A DNA stretch of 48,858 nucleotides from Candidatus Poribacteria bacterium (GTDB lineage Bacteria; Poribacteria; WGA-4E; WGA-3G): positions 96,138 to 144,995 of the forward strand of contig JAAXHD010000123.1 in the NCBI GenBank assembly GCA_012271015.1. The letters are read 5' to 3'. The position numbers and the translations under genes are program-made. Under the pieces are notes generated by a model. It saw only the letters and a list, made by a program, of their open reading frames with translations. It was not told the DNA's origin and ran no database searches. Positions 38,719 to 48,006 of the stretch are shown piece after piece (position 1 is the first letter of the stretch; each line of letters starts with the position of its first letter).

Positions 38719-40356
38719 TTATACAGAACCGTAGGTCTCTACGAATCTTTTTGCCCGCCTTTTTAGGAAGTATCGGAGGAGTCCAAAAACAACAACTATG
38801 AGTGGAACACCCACAATACATAGGTACTTAATAAAGTTTTTCTCAATTTCAGAAACTTCACGCAAGGGTCGATCCGTAATGGTGTGTGAGCGGATACCGA
38901 TGAGCGCATCCCCAAGGGTCAACCAGTCGACGGTATTTAAGAAAAAGTTGATGCCATCGGGACGGAGTTGTGTGAGAAATTGCGCCGTGCCTACCACAAC
39001 AATTTGGGTCTGTTCGCTCTCAGTTTTGGTGACTCGCGTCTCAGCATCTGGCACTGGGGCAGGTGCTTCACTTTCCTGTGTAGGATCAGCACTTGCGGGG
39101 GATGGGACCGACGGGATCTCTTTATCGGCATAGAAACTCTTGAACTTACCTTCCAAGGCGACAGCAACCGTATAGGTTTGTGACTCAGCATTAGGCGGAA
39201 TCGGAGCATTCGGCATCAGGTTGTAATAGCCTTGAATACTTCGTCCTGCTTCACTCGTTTTTGCCAACGGTACTGCTGTGATACCTTCTTTTGGCACCGT
39301 CTCTAAAGAACTCGTCCACGGTAATGTCAACACCTCCAACTGGTTGGTGATGCTGTGTTCCATTGAGAAATTCGGCTTTACAATTTTGACGAAATAGGGA
39401 TACGGCTGAATAACGGTCATAAATCCTTGTTGGAACCGCGCTGTATCGTGGTATCTGGCATCAAGCAAGAGATTGTTCCCGAGTTTTGCACCGTAATGTT
39501 CCAAAAGGTCGTTCAGACCGGTACTCAACGGTGCCGCTTGCAACGTACCGGGTTGTAGTTGAATAGGATCAACTAAGAAGATCGCCCGACCACCACGCAT
39601 GATGAACTGATCAATTTCATATTTAGCGCGTTCCGTCAAGGGTTGCTGGACGCCAGCGACAACCAACGTCGCGACGCTATCGTCAACGGCTTTTCCACCT
39701 TGCAGACTGACAGAGGAAAGATTATATTGCCCTTGGGCAGTTTTATCCAAAAGTTGGCGGACCTGTTGATGGTTTTGATCGTTGACATCGAATTCGCCGT
39801 GTCCGGTCAAAAACCCTACCGTCTTCGCTTCTTTGGTGGTAACCTTGAGAATAGTGGAAGTCAGTTCGTACTCCAAATTAGCGGTGGATCGCACAACTGG
39901 TAGGATTTCTTCTTTGCCACTATAGCCGATAGAGATCCCCATGTAGACGTTCGCAATTTCCGCTTTATCCTTCTTCACAACATTGATTTGGACTTCCGGG
40001 ATACCCTTGAAACGGAGTTCCTGTTTCTGTCCATCGTCGAAATCAGCAGGATTCACAAAATCGATCTGGAGTCTCTTAGAGAACGCGTTGTACTCGTCCA
40101 GCACGTCCCTAACATCGCGGCGGATTTGTGCGACTTCCGCCGGATTTGTGGAAAAGTAGGTGGTGATCGTCACAATATCATCTAACGTGTCGAGCACATT
40201 CTTCGTTGCTTTTGAGATAGTATAACGCTTGTCCTCGGTGAGATCGGCGCGAATAAAGCGACGCGTTGACAAGAAATTAATCAGCACAAGGATACCGAAG
40301 ATGATTGCTACAAAAGCGAGGGTGTTACCACCGTATTTGATTCGTTTATTAACCAA
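38719..40356 (-). CDS. GldG-like ABC transporter auxiliary protein
   Basis: The 545-residue protein has an N-terminal membrane segment (LAFVAIIFGILVLINFLS), then the GldG signature DLTEDKRYTISKATKNVL. A large external domain follows with VGFLTGHGEFD and RGGRAIFLVDP, and a C-terminal membrane helix (CIVGVPLIVVVFGLLRYFL) ends in basic residues. A Pro/Ala/Glu-rich linker is at about 420-445. In Bacteroidetes GldAFG supports gliding; elsewhere the cargo is unknown. It lies 17 bases after the gldF-like gene. Confidence 0.85.
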   Translation of the reverse strand: MVNKRIKYGGNTLAFVAIIFGILVLINFLSTRRFIRADLTEDKRYTISKATKNVLDTLDDIVTITTYFSTNPAEVAQIRRDVRDVLDEYNAFSKRLQIDFVNPADFDDGQKQELRFKGIPEVQINVVKKDKAEIANVYMGISIGYSGKEEILPVVRSTANLEYELTSTILKVTTKEAKTVGFLTGHGEFDVNDQNHQQVRQLLDKTAQGQYNLSSVSLQGGKAVDDSVATLVVAGVQQPLTERAKYEIDQFIMRGGRAIFLVDPIQLQPGTLQAAPLSTGLNDLLEHYGAKLGNNLLLDARYHDTARFQQGFMTVIQPYPYFVKIVKPNFSMEHSITNQLEVLTLPWTSSLETVPKEGITAVPLAKTSEAGRSIQGYYNLMPNAPIPPNAESQTYTVAVALEGKFKSFYADKEIPSVPSPASADPTQESEAPAPVPDAETRVTKTESEQTQIVVVGTAQFLTQLRPDGINFFLNTVDWLTLGDALIGIRSHTITDRPLREVSEIEKNFIKYLCIVGVPLIVVVFGLLRYFLKRRAKRFVETYGSV

Positions 40357-40373
40357 AACAGTTTACTCCTTTC

Positions 40374-41090
40374 TTAACGCCATTTGCGGCTCTCAACCGA
40401 CAATGTGCTTAGATAGAGAAAGAAACCGATTAGCGACAGATAATAGATAATATCGCGAGAATCAAGGACACCTCGAAGAATACTGCTATAATGTGCACCG
40501 AGCCCCAGGTAACTGAAAATCGGGAACAACCAATTCGGTGCATTGAAAAGCACGATGTCCTCACCGATGATAAGCAACACAAAACAGGCAGTAATTCCAA
40601 AAATAAAGGCGACGATCTGATTCTCAGTCAAAGTTGAGGCGAAAAGCCCAACGGCTATATATGCCCCGCCCATCAGTAGGAGTCCAATGTATCCTCCGAT
40701 GAGTGTCCCACCATCCGGATTCCCTAAGTAGATGACTGAAAGCGGAAGAACGAGTGAGAGTAACACTGTTACGGTCAGGAGGGCAAAACTTGCTAAGTAT
40801 TTTCCGATGACGACTTCATAATCCCGAATAGGGAGCGTCATTAGGATTTCTACTGTGCCGAGTTTTTTTTCTTCAGCCCAGAGTTTCATCGTAACAGCGG
40901 GGATAAAAAACAGGAAAATCCACGGCATCAATCCAAAAAAACTGCGCATTTCAGCTTGGTTAACGAGAAAAAAACCTCTGAAGAAGAGCCATGCGGAGAT
41001 ACCGAGGAAGAAGGTGATAAAAATATACGCGATGGGTGAATTGAAATAACTTCTAAATTCCTTTTTGAGGATAGCTGTAATGTTCGTCAT
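40374..41090 (-). CDS. ABC-2 type permease, GldF-like
   Basis: The 238-residue protein begins ILKKEFRSYFNSPIAYIFI and contains six predicted membrane segments, with the cytoplasmic signature EEKKLGTVEILMTLPI between the second and third. This is typical of ABC-2 permeases of the GldF/NosY kind. It would form the channel with the ATPase at 41220-42158 and the GldG-like protein. A repeat of about 120 bases separates it from the ATPase gene. Confidence 0.86.
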   Translation of the reverse strand: MTNITAILKKEFRSYFNSPIAYIFITFFLGISAWLFFRGFFLVNQAEMRSFFGLMPWIFLFFIPAVTMKLWAEEKKLGTVEILMTLPIRDYEVVIGKYLASFALLTVTVLLSLVLPLSVIYLGNPDGGTLIGGYIGLLLMGGAYIAVGLFASTLTENQIVAFIFGITACFVLLIIGEDIVLFNAPNWLFPIFSYLGLGAHYSSILRGVLDSRDIIYYLSLIGFFLYLSTLSVESRKWR

Positions 41091-41098
41091 AATCTTTT

Positions 41099-41218
41099 GT
41101 AACGGCTATCGGCTATCAGGCATCGGCTTTCAGATACTTAGGGTGGGAATGCTTTTGGTTATCGCTACAAATCTCTTATGCTGATGGTTTCCGACGACTG
41201 ACCGCTGACTCCTATTCC
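41099..41218. repeat. Intergenic palindromic repeat inside the Gld-type operon
   Basis: CGGCTATCGGCTATCAGGC and ATCGGCTTTCAG on the left, GACGACTGACCGCTGACTCC on the right. It belongs to the family at 1020-1170 and lies between the ATPase and permease genes. Confidence 0.6.
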
Positions 41219-41219
41219 G

Positions 41220-42158
41220 CTATACCTGCTCCTTGTCCGTCAAATTAAGGAAGACATCCTCTAAGTCCACGGATTCTTGACGGAGTTCTGTGAGACTCCA
41301 TCCATTCTTCACAACGACATGAAAAAGTGCTTCTGCGGCATCACTGCCCTGAGAGGCATGGATCTGATACCCCACGATACCGTTGTCCGTATCCACACGG
41401 TTCCACTGCGAGACGAAATCCAATTCATTGAGTTCTGCCTCAATTGATTCCTGTGAACCCCGGATGGTAATATGGACAATTTCTTCGCCTCTCTCCTGAC
41501 TCGCAAGTTCCTCCGGTGTCCCGTTTGCAACAATCTTTCCATTGTTGATGATTAAGATTCGGCTACAGGTCGCAGAGACCTCAGGCAAAATGTGCGTGCT
41601 GAAGAGCACCAGTTTCTCCTGCCCAATGTTTTTGATGAGGTTACGGATCTCAATGATTTGGCTTGGGTCTAACCCAGAGGTAGGTTCATCTAAAATCAGG
41701 ATAGGCGGATCGTGGATGAGGCTTTGTGCCAAACCAACACGCTGACGATACCCTTTTGAGAGTTCACCGATGTCTTTTTGGATAACATCCTCAAGTCCAC
41801 AGATGTCAATAACCGCCCGAATTCGCTCTTTTCTCTCACTTTTGGGGAGGTTCCGCACCTGTGTCATAAAGTTGAGGTATTCAATGACACCCATATCGGC
41901 ATAAAGCGGAGCACTTTCAGGAAGATAGCCAATCTGTTTCCTGACTTCAACGGATTCCTCGAATACATCATACCCTGCAACAGTGGCACTCCCGGCATCC
42001 GCGGAAAGATAGCAGGTGAGAATACGCATTGTAGTCGTCTTTCCTGCACCGTTCGGACCGAGGAAGCCTAACACCTCGCCAGCATGTGCGTCAAACGAAA
42101 CTTGGTCGACAGCAATCGTCGAACCGTAAGATTTTGTGAGTTCTCTAACTTCGATCAT
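41220..42158 (-). CDS. ABC transporter ATP-binding protein, GldA-like
   Basis: The 312-residue protein shows Walker A GPNGAGKTT (34-42), the Q loop IGYLPE, signature-like ELSKGYRQRVGLAQ, Walker B ILILDEPTSGLD and the H loop FSTHIL. The C-terminal 90 residues form the usual accessory domain of GldA/CcmA-type ATPases. ATG 42158 matches the start of the family; the frame is open further upstream, but that part covers the promoter. It powers the GldF/GldG-like permease encoded downstream. Confidence 0.9.
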   Translation of the reverse strand: MIEVRELTKSYGSTIAVDQVSFDAHAGEVLGFLGPNGAGKTTTMRILTCYLSADAGSATVAGYDVFEESVEVRKQIGYLPESAPLYADMGVIEYLNFMTQVRNLPKSERKERIRAVIDICGLEDVIQKDIGELSKGYRQRVGLAQSLIHDPPILILDEPTSGLDPSQIIEIRNLIKNIGQEKLVLFSTHILPEVSATCSRILIINNGKIVANGTPEELASQERGEEIVHITIRGSQESIEAELNELDFVSQWNRVDTDNGIVGYQIHASQGSDAAEALFHVVVKNGWSLTELRQESVDLEDVFLNLTDKEQV

Positions 42159-42234
42159 ATTATTGAAAAGTAGTGGACAGTCGGCGAGAAGAGATGTCAC
42201 CGATATGTCTGAAAAATAGGATATATTATTTAAA

Positions 42235-42263
42235 ATAATAGCACAGAATTCATTGAATGTCAA
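42235..42263 (-). promoter_or_regulatory. Strong promoter of the Gld-type operon
   Basis: On the minus strand perfect TTGACA (42263-42258), 17 bases, TATTAT (42240-42235), with TGC just before the -10 box. The leader to the ATG at 42158 is about 70 bases. Confidence 0.75.
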
Positions 42264-42307
42264 GAAAAAATTGGTGTTAAATTCGCGATTATTCCGACAC
42301 GACAAAC

Positions 42308-44239
42308 TTAAATCCAACTATACACTGCCGATCTCAACACAAGACTTAACAGGGGCCAAAAACACCCCATCAACGCCTCACCTAACACCAGTCCGATGAA
42401 GAACGGTATCGCTTTTCGATATGCGTTGATACCACCGTGCCGCAAGATAACCCACTTTGCTACCATCGCCAGAAACAGCGGAAACCAGATGACATCCGTT
42501 GTTCCCGGAGCAACGCCGATAACATATCCGGCTGGATGCAACGGACACCACACAAAACGTGAGCGCAGAAAGATGATACCCACATTCGCAACGAAGGCTA
42601 ATCCGAGCACCGAGGTCGCGAGCCAATCCGTCGGCTTCGGATTCACTAACCACGAAGAAAGAAAATTGTATGTATCCGCGCCACCGGCATGAATTTGTTC
42701 CGAACCTGCCGCCACTCCCTCACTATAAATCGCATACGGATAGAGAATTAAACTTGATAGGATACCAACAAGACTCGCGATGACTAACACGCCGAACATG
42801 GTTCGGCTTCGGATACCGGTCCGCTCTGCGAGTTTAAACGCCTCAAGTTGGTCTGGCATCGGATGCGTCCGAAAGGAGGCATAACTTGCACCACTCAACC
42901 AATTCATCAACGAGAGCATTGTCAGGTTGCCCGCCCGCAGGCGTCGCGTGCCAAGCAGTGAAATTATCATATATTGGGGTGTAAGATACCCAATCGCATG
43001 GATCGGCGGACCCAATTCCGCACGCATTCGGGTTAAACCGACCACAATCATTAGATAGACGACGATAAAAATCGCAAACGCCCAGAGTGTCATCCCACTA
43101 CGGACACAAAAAACCGCTAATAAAAGCAGACATATACCTAACGTAATAATAGCCGTACGATGCGAGATTGCCTCCGTTCGGGACGCATCTTGATCGGGTC
43201 GGATTACCTGTGACAACACGATGGAAAAATGTTTTCGGGCATTCCAACAAGCAATCGCAAGCAGTGCGAGTAATGCCCCGGCACCTTGTTCACCCAAGAA
43301 CGGATAGCCCGGCAACGCTGAAACGCCTACAGCACTTCCAAATAGCAGCTGTACTTTCTTCAGTAAATAGAAGAAGGTACAGGAAAACGCCAAATCCAAA
43401 GGTAAAATAAACGAGAAGCCAATTATGTACGGATGAAACCTAAGCGGCGTACTGCCCATTGCAATCCACGGTTTCTGTGTGAAATAGATGTTGAGGTCGT
43501 ATTTTCGGACAGGAATCTGTGGAAGAACAGGATAGAAGAACTGCAACCCATTAAGTAGGTTGATACCCATGGCGATTCCGAAGCCGAGCCAGAGCAAGCG
43601 ATTTGTGAAGATACGCCGGTTGGTCGTAATCTCAAGTGGAATCTGAATAATCGGATATGCAAGTTTCTCATTTTCTATCCACTGTTTGCGAATAATGGAG
43701 GTCAAGCATAAAAAGATTAGCATTAACAGGAAAATAACCACCGACCAAGAGAGAATCGGCACGATCCAATGCTGGACGTAACCCTCCGTAAAAAAGTTGA
43801 CCTTGCCCTCATAGAAGTCGTTGACCGCCTTCGGGTCTTTCACCACAAGCCATTCGGGAAGGTAATGAAAGAGCAGTGCCTCCCAATCATTTTCGGGTGT
43901 AGCGAAGCGAAAAGCGTACGGGATGAGTCCCATTAGACGTGGGATACAGTCATGTCCTGAAAAAGCACTACCCACAGCGAGCATGCTAAAAACGACAAGT
44001 AGATCGCGCGGCTGTAAGGCGACGCGTGGAAAGATACGCCGTACGATCATGTTCAGAAACGTCATCGCTATAATGCCAAACATGACATTGACCGACATTG
44101 CCACTGTTGTCAGATGTGCAGTATGCCAAATCATCTCGACATAGGCTATCCAGTAGCTATTAGCGATAATCAAGACGGTACCAATCAGCACTGCCCGTTT
44201 CGCGATTGTCTGCGAGGCGTGCGAGTCTGTAGTATGCAT
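42308..44239 (-). CDS. DUF6785/DUF6784-type polytopic membrane protein
   Basis: The 643-residue protein has at least twelve hydrophobic segments and carries stretches I associate with the DUF6785 family: SGHDCIPRLMGLIPYAFRFATPENDWE, LPEWLVV, WIENEKLAYPIIQIPLE and GWQFFYPVLP-like loops near residue 245. Members resemble oligopeptide-transporter-like proteins and are numerous in some uncultured marine bacteria. The substrate is unknown. The stop lies just upstream of the Gld-type promoter. No clear ribosome site is seen before the ATG. Confidence 0.78.
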   Translation of the reverse strand: MHTTDSHASQTIAKRAVLIGTVLIIANSYWIAYVEMIWHTAHLTTVAMSVNVMFGIIAMTFLNMIVRRIFPRVALQPRDLLVVFSMLAVGSAFSGHDCIPRLMGLIPYAFRFATPENDWEALLFHYLPEWLVVKDPKAVNDFYEGKVNFFTEGYVQHWIVPILSWSVVIFLLMLIFLCLTSIIRKQWIENEKLAYPIIQIPLEITTNRRIFTNRLLWLGFGIAMGINLLNGLQFFYPVLPQIPVRKYDLNIYFTQKPWIAMGSTPLRFHPYIIGFSFILPLDLAFSCTFFYLLKKVQLLFGSAVGVSALPGYPFLGEQGAGALLALLAIACWNARKHFSIVLSQVIRPDQDASRTEAISHRTAIITLGICLLLLAVFCVRSGMTLWAFAIFIVVYLMIVVGLTRMRAELGPPIHAIGYLTPQYMIISLLGTRRLRAGNLTMLSLMNWLSGASYASFRTHPMPDQLEAFKLAERTGIRSRTMFGVLVIASLVGILSSLILYPYAIYSEGVAAGSEQIHAGGADTYNFLSSWLVNPKPTDWLATSVLGLAFVANVGIIFLRSRFVWCPLHPAGYVIGVAPGTTDVIWFPLFLAMVAKWVILRHGGINAYRKAIPFFIGLVLGEALMGCFWPLLSLVLRSAVYSWI

Positions 44240-44419
44240 ATTCTCAGGAGAAGAATGGCAGCGATCTCATTTCTTTCTCGACCGTGACACCCCGAAACTA
44301 AATCGCTCTAAATATATCTTGGTTAGGAGAGCTTGCGTTGTAGAGTGGACAGGGCATTGTAGAGTGCGTCAGCAATCGAAAAGCGCAAAGTGCGAGCCCG
44401 TGTTTAAGCAAATTTTCCT

Positions 44420-44447
44420 TTGTTATATTCGTTAAATATGTTATACT
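44420..44447 (+). promoter_or_regulatory. Candidate promoter far upstream of dnaN
   Basis: TTGTTA (44420-44425), 16 bases, TATACT (44442-44447). It would give dnaN a leader of about 260 bases, or a separate small RNA containing the palindrome at 44491-44527. Confidence 0.4.
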
Positions 44448-44490
44448 GGATATAGGAGTTTGTCAAGGTTTTTCTTTCAAAACAAATTCG

Positions 44491-44527
44491 GCGAAGGTTC
44501 CTCATAATATTTATGAGACGGGTTCGC
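44491..44527. promoter_or_regulatory. Palindrome in the dnaN leader
   Basis: CTCATAA-TAT-TTATGAG (44501-44517) is a perfect 17-base palindrome, and the flanking GCGAA and TTCGC can pair outside it. It could be an operator or an RNA hairpin. Confidence 0.4.
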
Positions 44528-44662
44528 TTTCTCCAAGCAATATTTCCCTGTTTATCACTGATGCCATTATAATTTTATTTAATATAAAGACAAAATAATT
44601 GCTGGGATCATCCCCAAATTTTAAGCAGGGGATCACATCTACAGCATAACCCAAGAAAACTA

Positions 44663-44694
44663 TTGACTTTTACGTGTGTTTTTCATGCCATAAT
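44663..44694 (+). promoter_or_regulatory. Extended -10 promoter of dnaN
   Basis: CATAAT (44689-44694) is preceded by TGC, and TTGACT lies at 44663-44668. The spacer is 20 bases, longer than ideal, so the extended -10 element may dominate. Confidence 0.45.
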
Positions 44695-44713
44695 TTAGGA
44701 AGGAGCGTTTAGA

Positions 44714-45820
44714 ATGGAATTAACGTTTGAAAGGGATGACCTCTTAGATGCCTTACAGGTCCTGCAAGGGGTCGCAAGTGGACGCACGACTTTACCAATT
44801 CTCTCAAACGTCCTCATCAATGCCACCGGGGACACTATCGAGTGCATGGCAACGGATCTGGAAGTCGGCATTCGCATGAAGGTTGAAGGGACAATCACAG
44901 AGGAGGGGGCAATCACCGTCTCCGCTAAGAAGTTAGGGGATATTGTCAAGGAGTTACCTGCGGATAAACCGATACACTTCGCAACGACAGCAAACGACCG
45001 GGTTGAAATTACCTGTGGAGAAGGTGTCTACAAAATCATCGGACTGCCTGATGAAGAATTCCCACAACTTCCCTCAATCGAAGGGGCGGCATTGAAGATT
45101 GGTGGAGAGACATTGCGCGATGTCCTTCAGAAAACGGAGTTCGCCGCATCTACAGAAGAAGTTCGTTACTTTCTAAATGGGCTCTATTTCAATTTTCTTG
45201 AGCATGGGACTGAGGTAGTTGCCACGGATGGAAAACGTCTGGCACTGGCACGCTGCGAGCCGCTCACTGCGCCGGGGGAAGCCAATGGATTCATCGTTCC
45301 ATTGAAAGCCGTTCGTGAGATTGCGCGAACCTTTGCCGATGCGGGTGAGGTCAGTATTTCAGTTTTTGAAAACCAAATTCTCTTTACCGATGAGAACGCG
45401 ACCCTAACGACGCGACTTGTAGAGGGGGATTATCCGAACTATCAGAAAATCATTCCCGAATCGACCGAGGGCAGGGCAGTTATTCCAACAGCTGGAATTT
45501 TAAGTGCGACGCGGCGGGTCGCCCTCCTGTCAAATCCGAAGAACTACTCGATCTGCTTGGAAATCGATTCAGAACAGGTTCAGGTCTCCGCGAAGACCCC
45601 GGAATTAGGGGAAGCCTATGAAACGCTACCTGTGGCGTCGAGCACGGGAAGTGTGCGGATCGGTTTCGATGCTCGGTTACTGATAGAAGCATTGTCTCAC
45701 ATCGAAACGGAGTCGCTGTCAATAGAATTTTCAGGCGAGTTGAATCCGGTTCTTATCAAACCGGTAGAGGATGATAACTATGTCTCTCTCATCATGCCCA
45801 TGCGTTTGGATCCTGCTTAG
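44714..45820 (+). CDS. dnaN: DNA polymerase III beta subunit (sliding clamp)
   Basis: The 368-residue protein has the three-part clamp layout. It opens MELTFERDDLLDALQVLQGVASGRTTLPILSNVLI, continues through EFAASTEEVRYFLNGLYF and VATDGKRLALA, and ends NYVSLIMPMRL, the usual C-terminal hydrophobic-pocket signature. Length matches other DnaN proteins. AGGAAGGAG lies a few bases before the ATG. It is monocistronic: the upstream gene is divergent and a strong terminator follows. No dnaA or recF is adjacent, so the common dnaA-dnaN-recF order is broken here. Confidence 0.95.
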   Translation: MELTFERDDLLDALQVLQGVASGRTTLPILSNVLINATGDTIECMATDLEVGIRMKVEGTITEEGAITVSAKKLGDIVKELPADKPIHFATTANDRVEITCGEGVYKIIGLPDEEFPQLPSIEGAALKIGGETLRDVLQKTEFAASTEEVRYFLNGLYFNFLEHGTEVVATDGKRLALARCEPLTAPGEANGFIVPLKAVREIARTFADAGEVSISVFENQILFTDENATLTTRLVEGDYPNYQKIIPESTEGRAVIPTAGILSATRRVALLSNPKNYSICLEIDSEQVQVSAKTPELGEAYETLPVASSTGSVRIGFDARLLIEALSHIETESLSIEFSGELNPVLIKPVEDDNYVSLIMPMRLDPA

Positions 45821-45913
45821 GTGTAACAGTTGGGATTTCTAGGTGTGCTTTGTAGCAACGTGAGTTTCACGGATATTGGAGATACAGGCGACTTCTCCAA
45901 AGATGCAAGCGTG

Positions 45914-45950
45914 AAAGCAGGGATACGGGTGTGACCGTATCCCTGCTTTT
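45914..45950. terminator. Strong bidirectional terminator after dnaN
   Basis: GCAGGGATACGG, loop GTGTGA, CCGTATCCCTGC forms a perfect 12-base-pair stem at 45917-45946, followed by TTTT and preceded by AAA. It can serve dnaN and the convergent gene 46001-46390. Confidence 0.85.
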
Positions 45951-46000
45951 GTTCAACGTCTATCCGCCTTGACCTTCTGTTCGATCGGATACGGATGTGT

Positions 46001-46390
46001 CTAACGACACGCTGTCAATCTAGCCCTGTGATAGTAATACACACGATTTGAATTGTAGACATACGTCATACCGTGAGATGTATGTTCAGAGACCTCTACG
46101 TTTCCACACTCGTATATCCATTTCTCTGCTGCATAATCATAATAAAGTGGCCAACAACGATACTCATAAAAAACCCGGTCAGAAGGATGGTTTACCGTCG
46201 CTGTATTTGTAGTTGTCCCTGACTCCGTATCGACAATTCTGCCGTCGGGACAAGTATAATACTTGGTGTAAGGTTGAGTAAATGTGTAATTGTCACTTGC
46301 CTCAACTCGGTTTGTCAGAACCAATAAAGGGGCAGCGAATGCAAAAACAAAGATCAAAAGACTGAAGCCTCCAAGAGATTGTTTTAACAT
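46001..46390 (-). CDS. Small exported Tyr/Cys-rich protein
   Basis: The 129-residue protein has a signal peptide (SLLIFVFAFAAPLLVLT, cleavage likely after VEA near residue 32). A mature part follows with four cysteines (in YTCP, YRCW, YECG and TACR) that could form two disulfides, and many tyrosines. AAGGAG precedes the ATG. No family is recognised. It is convergent with dnaN. Confidence 0.7.
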   Translation of the reverse strand: MLKQSLGGFSLLIFVFAFAAPLLVLTNRVEASDNYTFTQPYTKYYTCPDGRIVDTESGTTTNTATVNHPSDRVFYEYRCWPLYYDYAAEKWIYECGNVEVSEHTSHGMTYVYNSNRVYYYHRARLTACR

Positions 46391-46594
46391 TTTGTTCTCC
46401 TTGCGTTATAAAACGTGATAGGTAAAAACAGAATGTGCATGTCCCACTGACACGTACTTTTGCTCGTCTCACCTATTCATCTGTGTAAAACAACTGGTGT
46501 TTGCCAGCTGTCAAGTTTTCGGTGAGAATATTTACCGATATAACGCCACGATTAGAACGTATCCCCTCTCAGGGGTATAATGAAATAAGCAATA

Positions 46595-47347
46595 TTATTC
46601 GTCCTCGCCGTCTACAAGATGGAATGGAATTCCATCAGTTTTCGCCCTTTTGTATTTTTCCAATCGCTGGCGAATGTATTCACTCTGGGGGTTAAGATGG
46701 TGCTGTGCTTCAAGATAGGTAAGAAATTCATTATCTGTTATAGGTCTCTTTTGTGCGACTTTTATAAAAAAATTTGCTACGGTGTGGACTTGTGGGATGT
46801 CCCCGTGTTTCTCTATGAGTTCTATGCGTATCTCTTCTGCGCGTTCTACAGTGATTGGCTCAATACCGACTATTCGTGGTGGAGGCGGTTCGGGGATCGA
46901 TTGATTTGGGATATTCCAGGCTTCTTCCAGAGCCTGCCGATTGTTTTCATTTGGGAAGAGATGATAGTGTGCTTCAAAATAAGCAACGAACATCTTATGC
47001 GGAATACCAAACCCCGGATTCCGCCCAAACTCTATGATATACCTGACTTGCGGAATGTCTCCGAACTGTTTGAGGAGTTGAGCGTGGGTATATTTAGCAC
47101 GGGCCTCTGGATCTATGTCCATCTTGAACCAGTTTGGTGGAATCTCCACATTCATAAGTTCTGCGACATCTTCATCTGTCAATTTTACCCACCCGTCAGG
47201 ATAGTCAGAGGGGGATATGTTTTCCGCTAATGGAAACAAGGATTCGTATGTTTCCGTTTCCTGTGTTACCGGATTGTCCGTTTCGGCACATCCAAAAATG
47301 AAAGAAAGGCAGAAGATGCATGCAGGTAAAGAAAGGATGCTTTTCAT
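46595..47347 (-). CDS. Lipoprotein with two GDIPQV repeats
   Basis: The 250-residue protein has a lipobox FIFGC (C20). Two related units of about 55 residues follow. Unit one contains QLLKQFGDIPQVRYIIEF and MFVAYFEAHYHLFPNENNRQAL. Unit two contains ELIEKHGDIPQVHTVANFF and FLTYLEAQHHLNPQSEYIRQRL. A similar single unit is present in the neighbouring gene. The function is unknown. TAGGAG precedes ATG 47347, and the gene starts 13 bases after the reconstructed end of that neighbour, so they probably form an operon. Confidence 0.75.
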   Translation of the reverse strand: MKSILSLPACIFCLSFIFGCAETDNPVTQETETYESLFPLAENISPSDYPDGWVKLTDEDVAELMNVEIPPNWFKMDIDPEARAKYTHAQLLKQFGDIPQVRYIIEFGRNPGFGIPHKMFVAYFEAHYHLFPNENNRQALEEAWNIPNQSIPEPPPPRIVGIEPITVERAEEIRIELIEKHGDIPQVHTVANFFIKVAQKRPITDNEFLTYLEAQHHLNPQSEYIRQRLEKYKRAKTDGIPFHLVDGEDE

Positions 47348-47360
47348 CAAGAGACTCCTA

Positions 47361-48006
47361 TTATTTAAAGATGATTTCGTTTCCTGATGCAATTACTTTT
47401 CGCAAGTTGTCGAGCGTTTGTCGATTCTGTTTATTCGGGAAGAGATGGTAGTGTGCTTCAAGATAGTCGATATACTCCTCAGAGTGTTGGAGAAATACCA
47501 CGGGCGACTTTTAACTCATAATCCCCAATGGCTTGAACTTCAGGCGTATCTCCAAACTGCTTGAGAAGTTGGGCGTAAAGATATTCTGCCCGCAACTCAG
47601 GATCTTCTGTTTTATACCAGTCTCGAGGTGGATAGGTATCATCAGTAGCGTCGGTAACTTCCTGCTCCGGATAGGTTTGTTTCCACGGATCCACTTTGGG
47701 TGATGAACTCTCAAACGCGCTATCGTCTCGCCAGTCTGACCCGCTACTGCCGGAAGATATTTCCTCGGTGTGGGAGTGAGGTACAGTCTCATGAGAGTGA
47801 CCATGGTTATGGTCGTGCTCGTGTTGAGCGGCGGTGGCCATCTTCTCCGCGTCCGCTTCTATTGGAGGCGCAGGTTTTGAGGTGGGCGTTACCACCTTAT
47901 AGACTTTTATGGGCTCGGGAGGGGTCGTGGGTCTTAAGAACATGAAACCACCAACACCGATAACGATGAGTGCTACAATCGCCCAATGCCATTTTCGTTT
48001 GAACAT
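47361..48006 (-). pseudogene. Membrane-anchored His-rich protein with one GDIPQV-type repeat, frameshifted
   Basis: The frame from ATG 48006 gives a membrane anchor (IVALIVIGVGGFMFL), a His-rich stretch (HEHDHNHGHSHETVPHSH, about 63-80) that could bind metal, and the repeat start QLLKQFGDTPEVQAIGDYELKVARG. It then stops at 47479. Shifting one base near 47497-47503 continues the repeat as VFLQHSEEYIDYLEAHYHLF... to a stop at 47361-47363, matching the neighbour's repeats. The full protein would have about 214 residues. The extra base may be a mutation or a read error. GGAG lies eight bases before the ATG. Confidence 0.7.

Larger units (their letters stand above)
44240..44713. other. 474-bp AT-rich region upstream of dnaN
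   Basis: No gene is seen. It contains a candidate promoter (44420-44447), a palindrome (44491-44527), a weak ATCCCC/GGGGAT inverted pair near 44610-44635 and the dnaN promoter (44663-44694). No DnaA-box cluster was found. Confidence 0.6.

Noticed and set aside
42159..42317. N-terminal extension of the ABC ATPase
   Set aside because: The extension spans the strong promoter at 42235-42263, while MIEVRELTKSYGS is the normal family start.
44240..44713. Replication origin next to dnaN
   Set aside because: The region is AT-rich, but no cluster of DnaA boxes (TTATNCACA) was found and no dnaA gene is adjacent.
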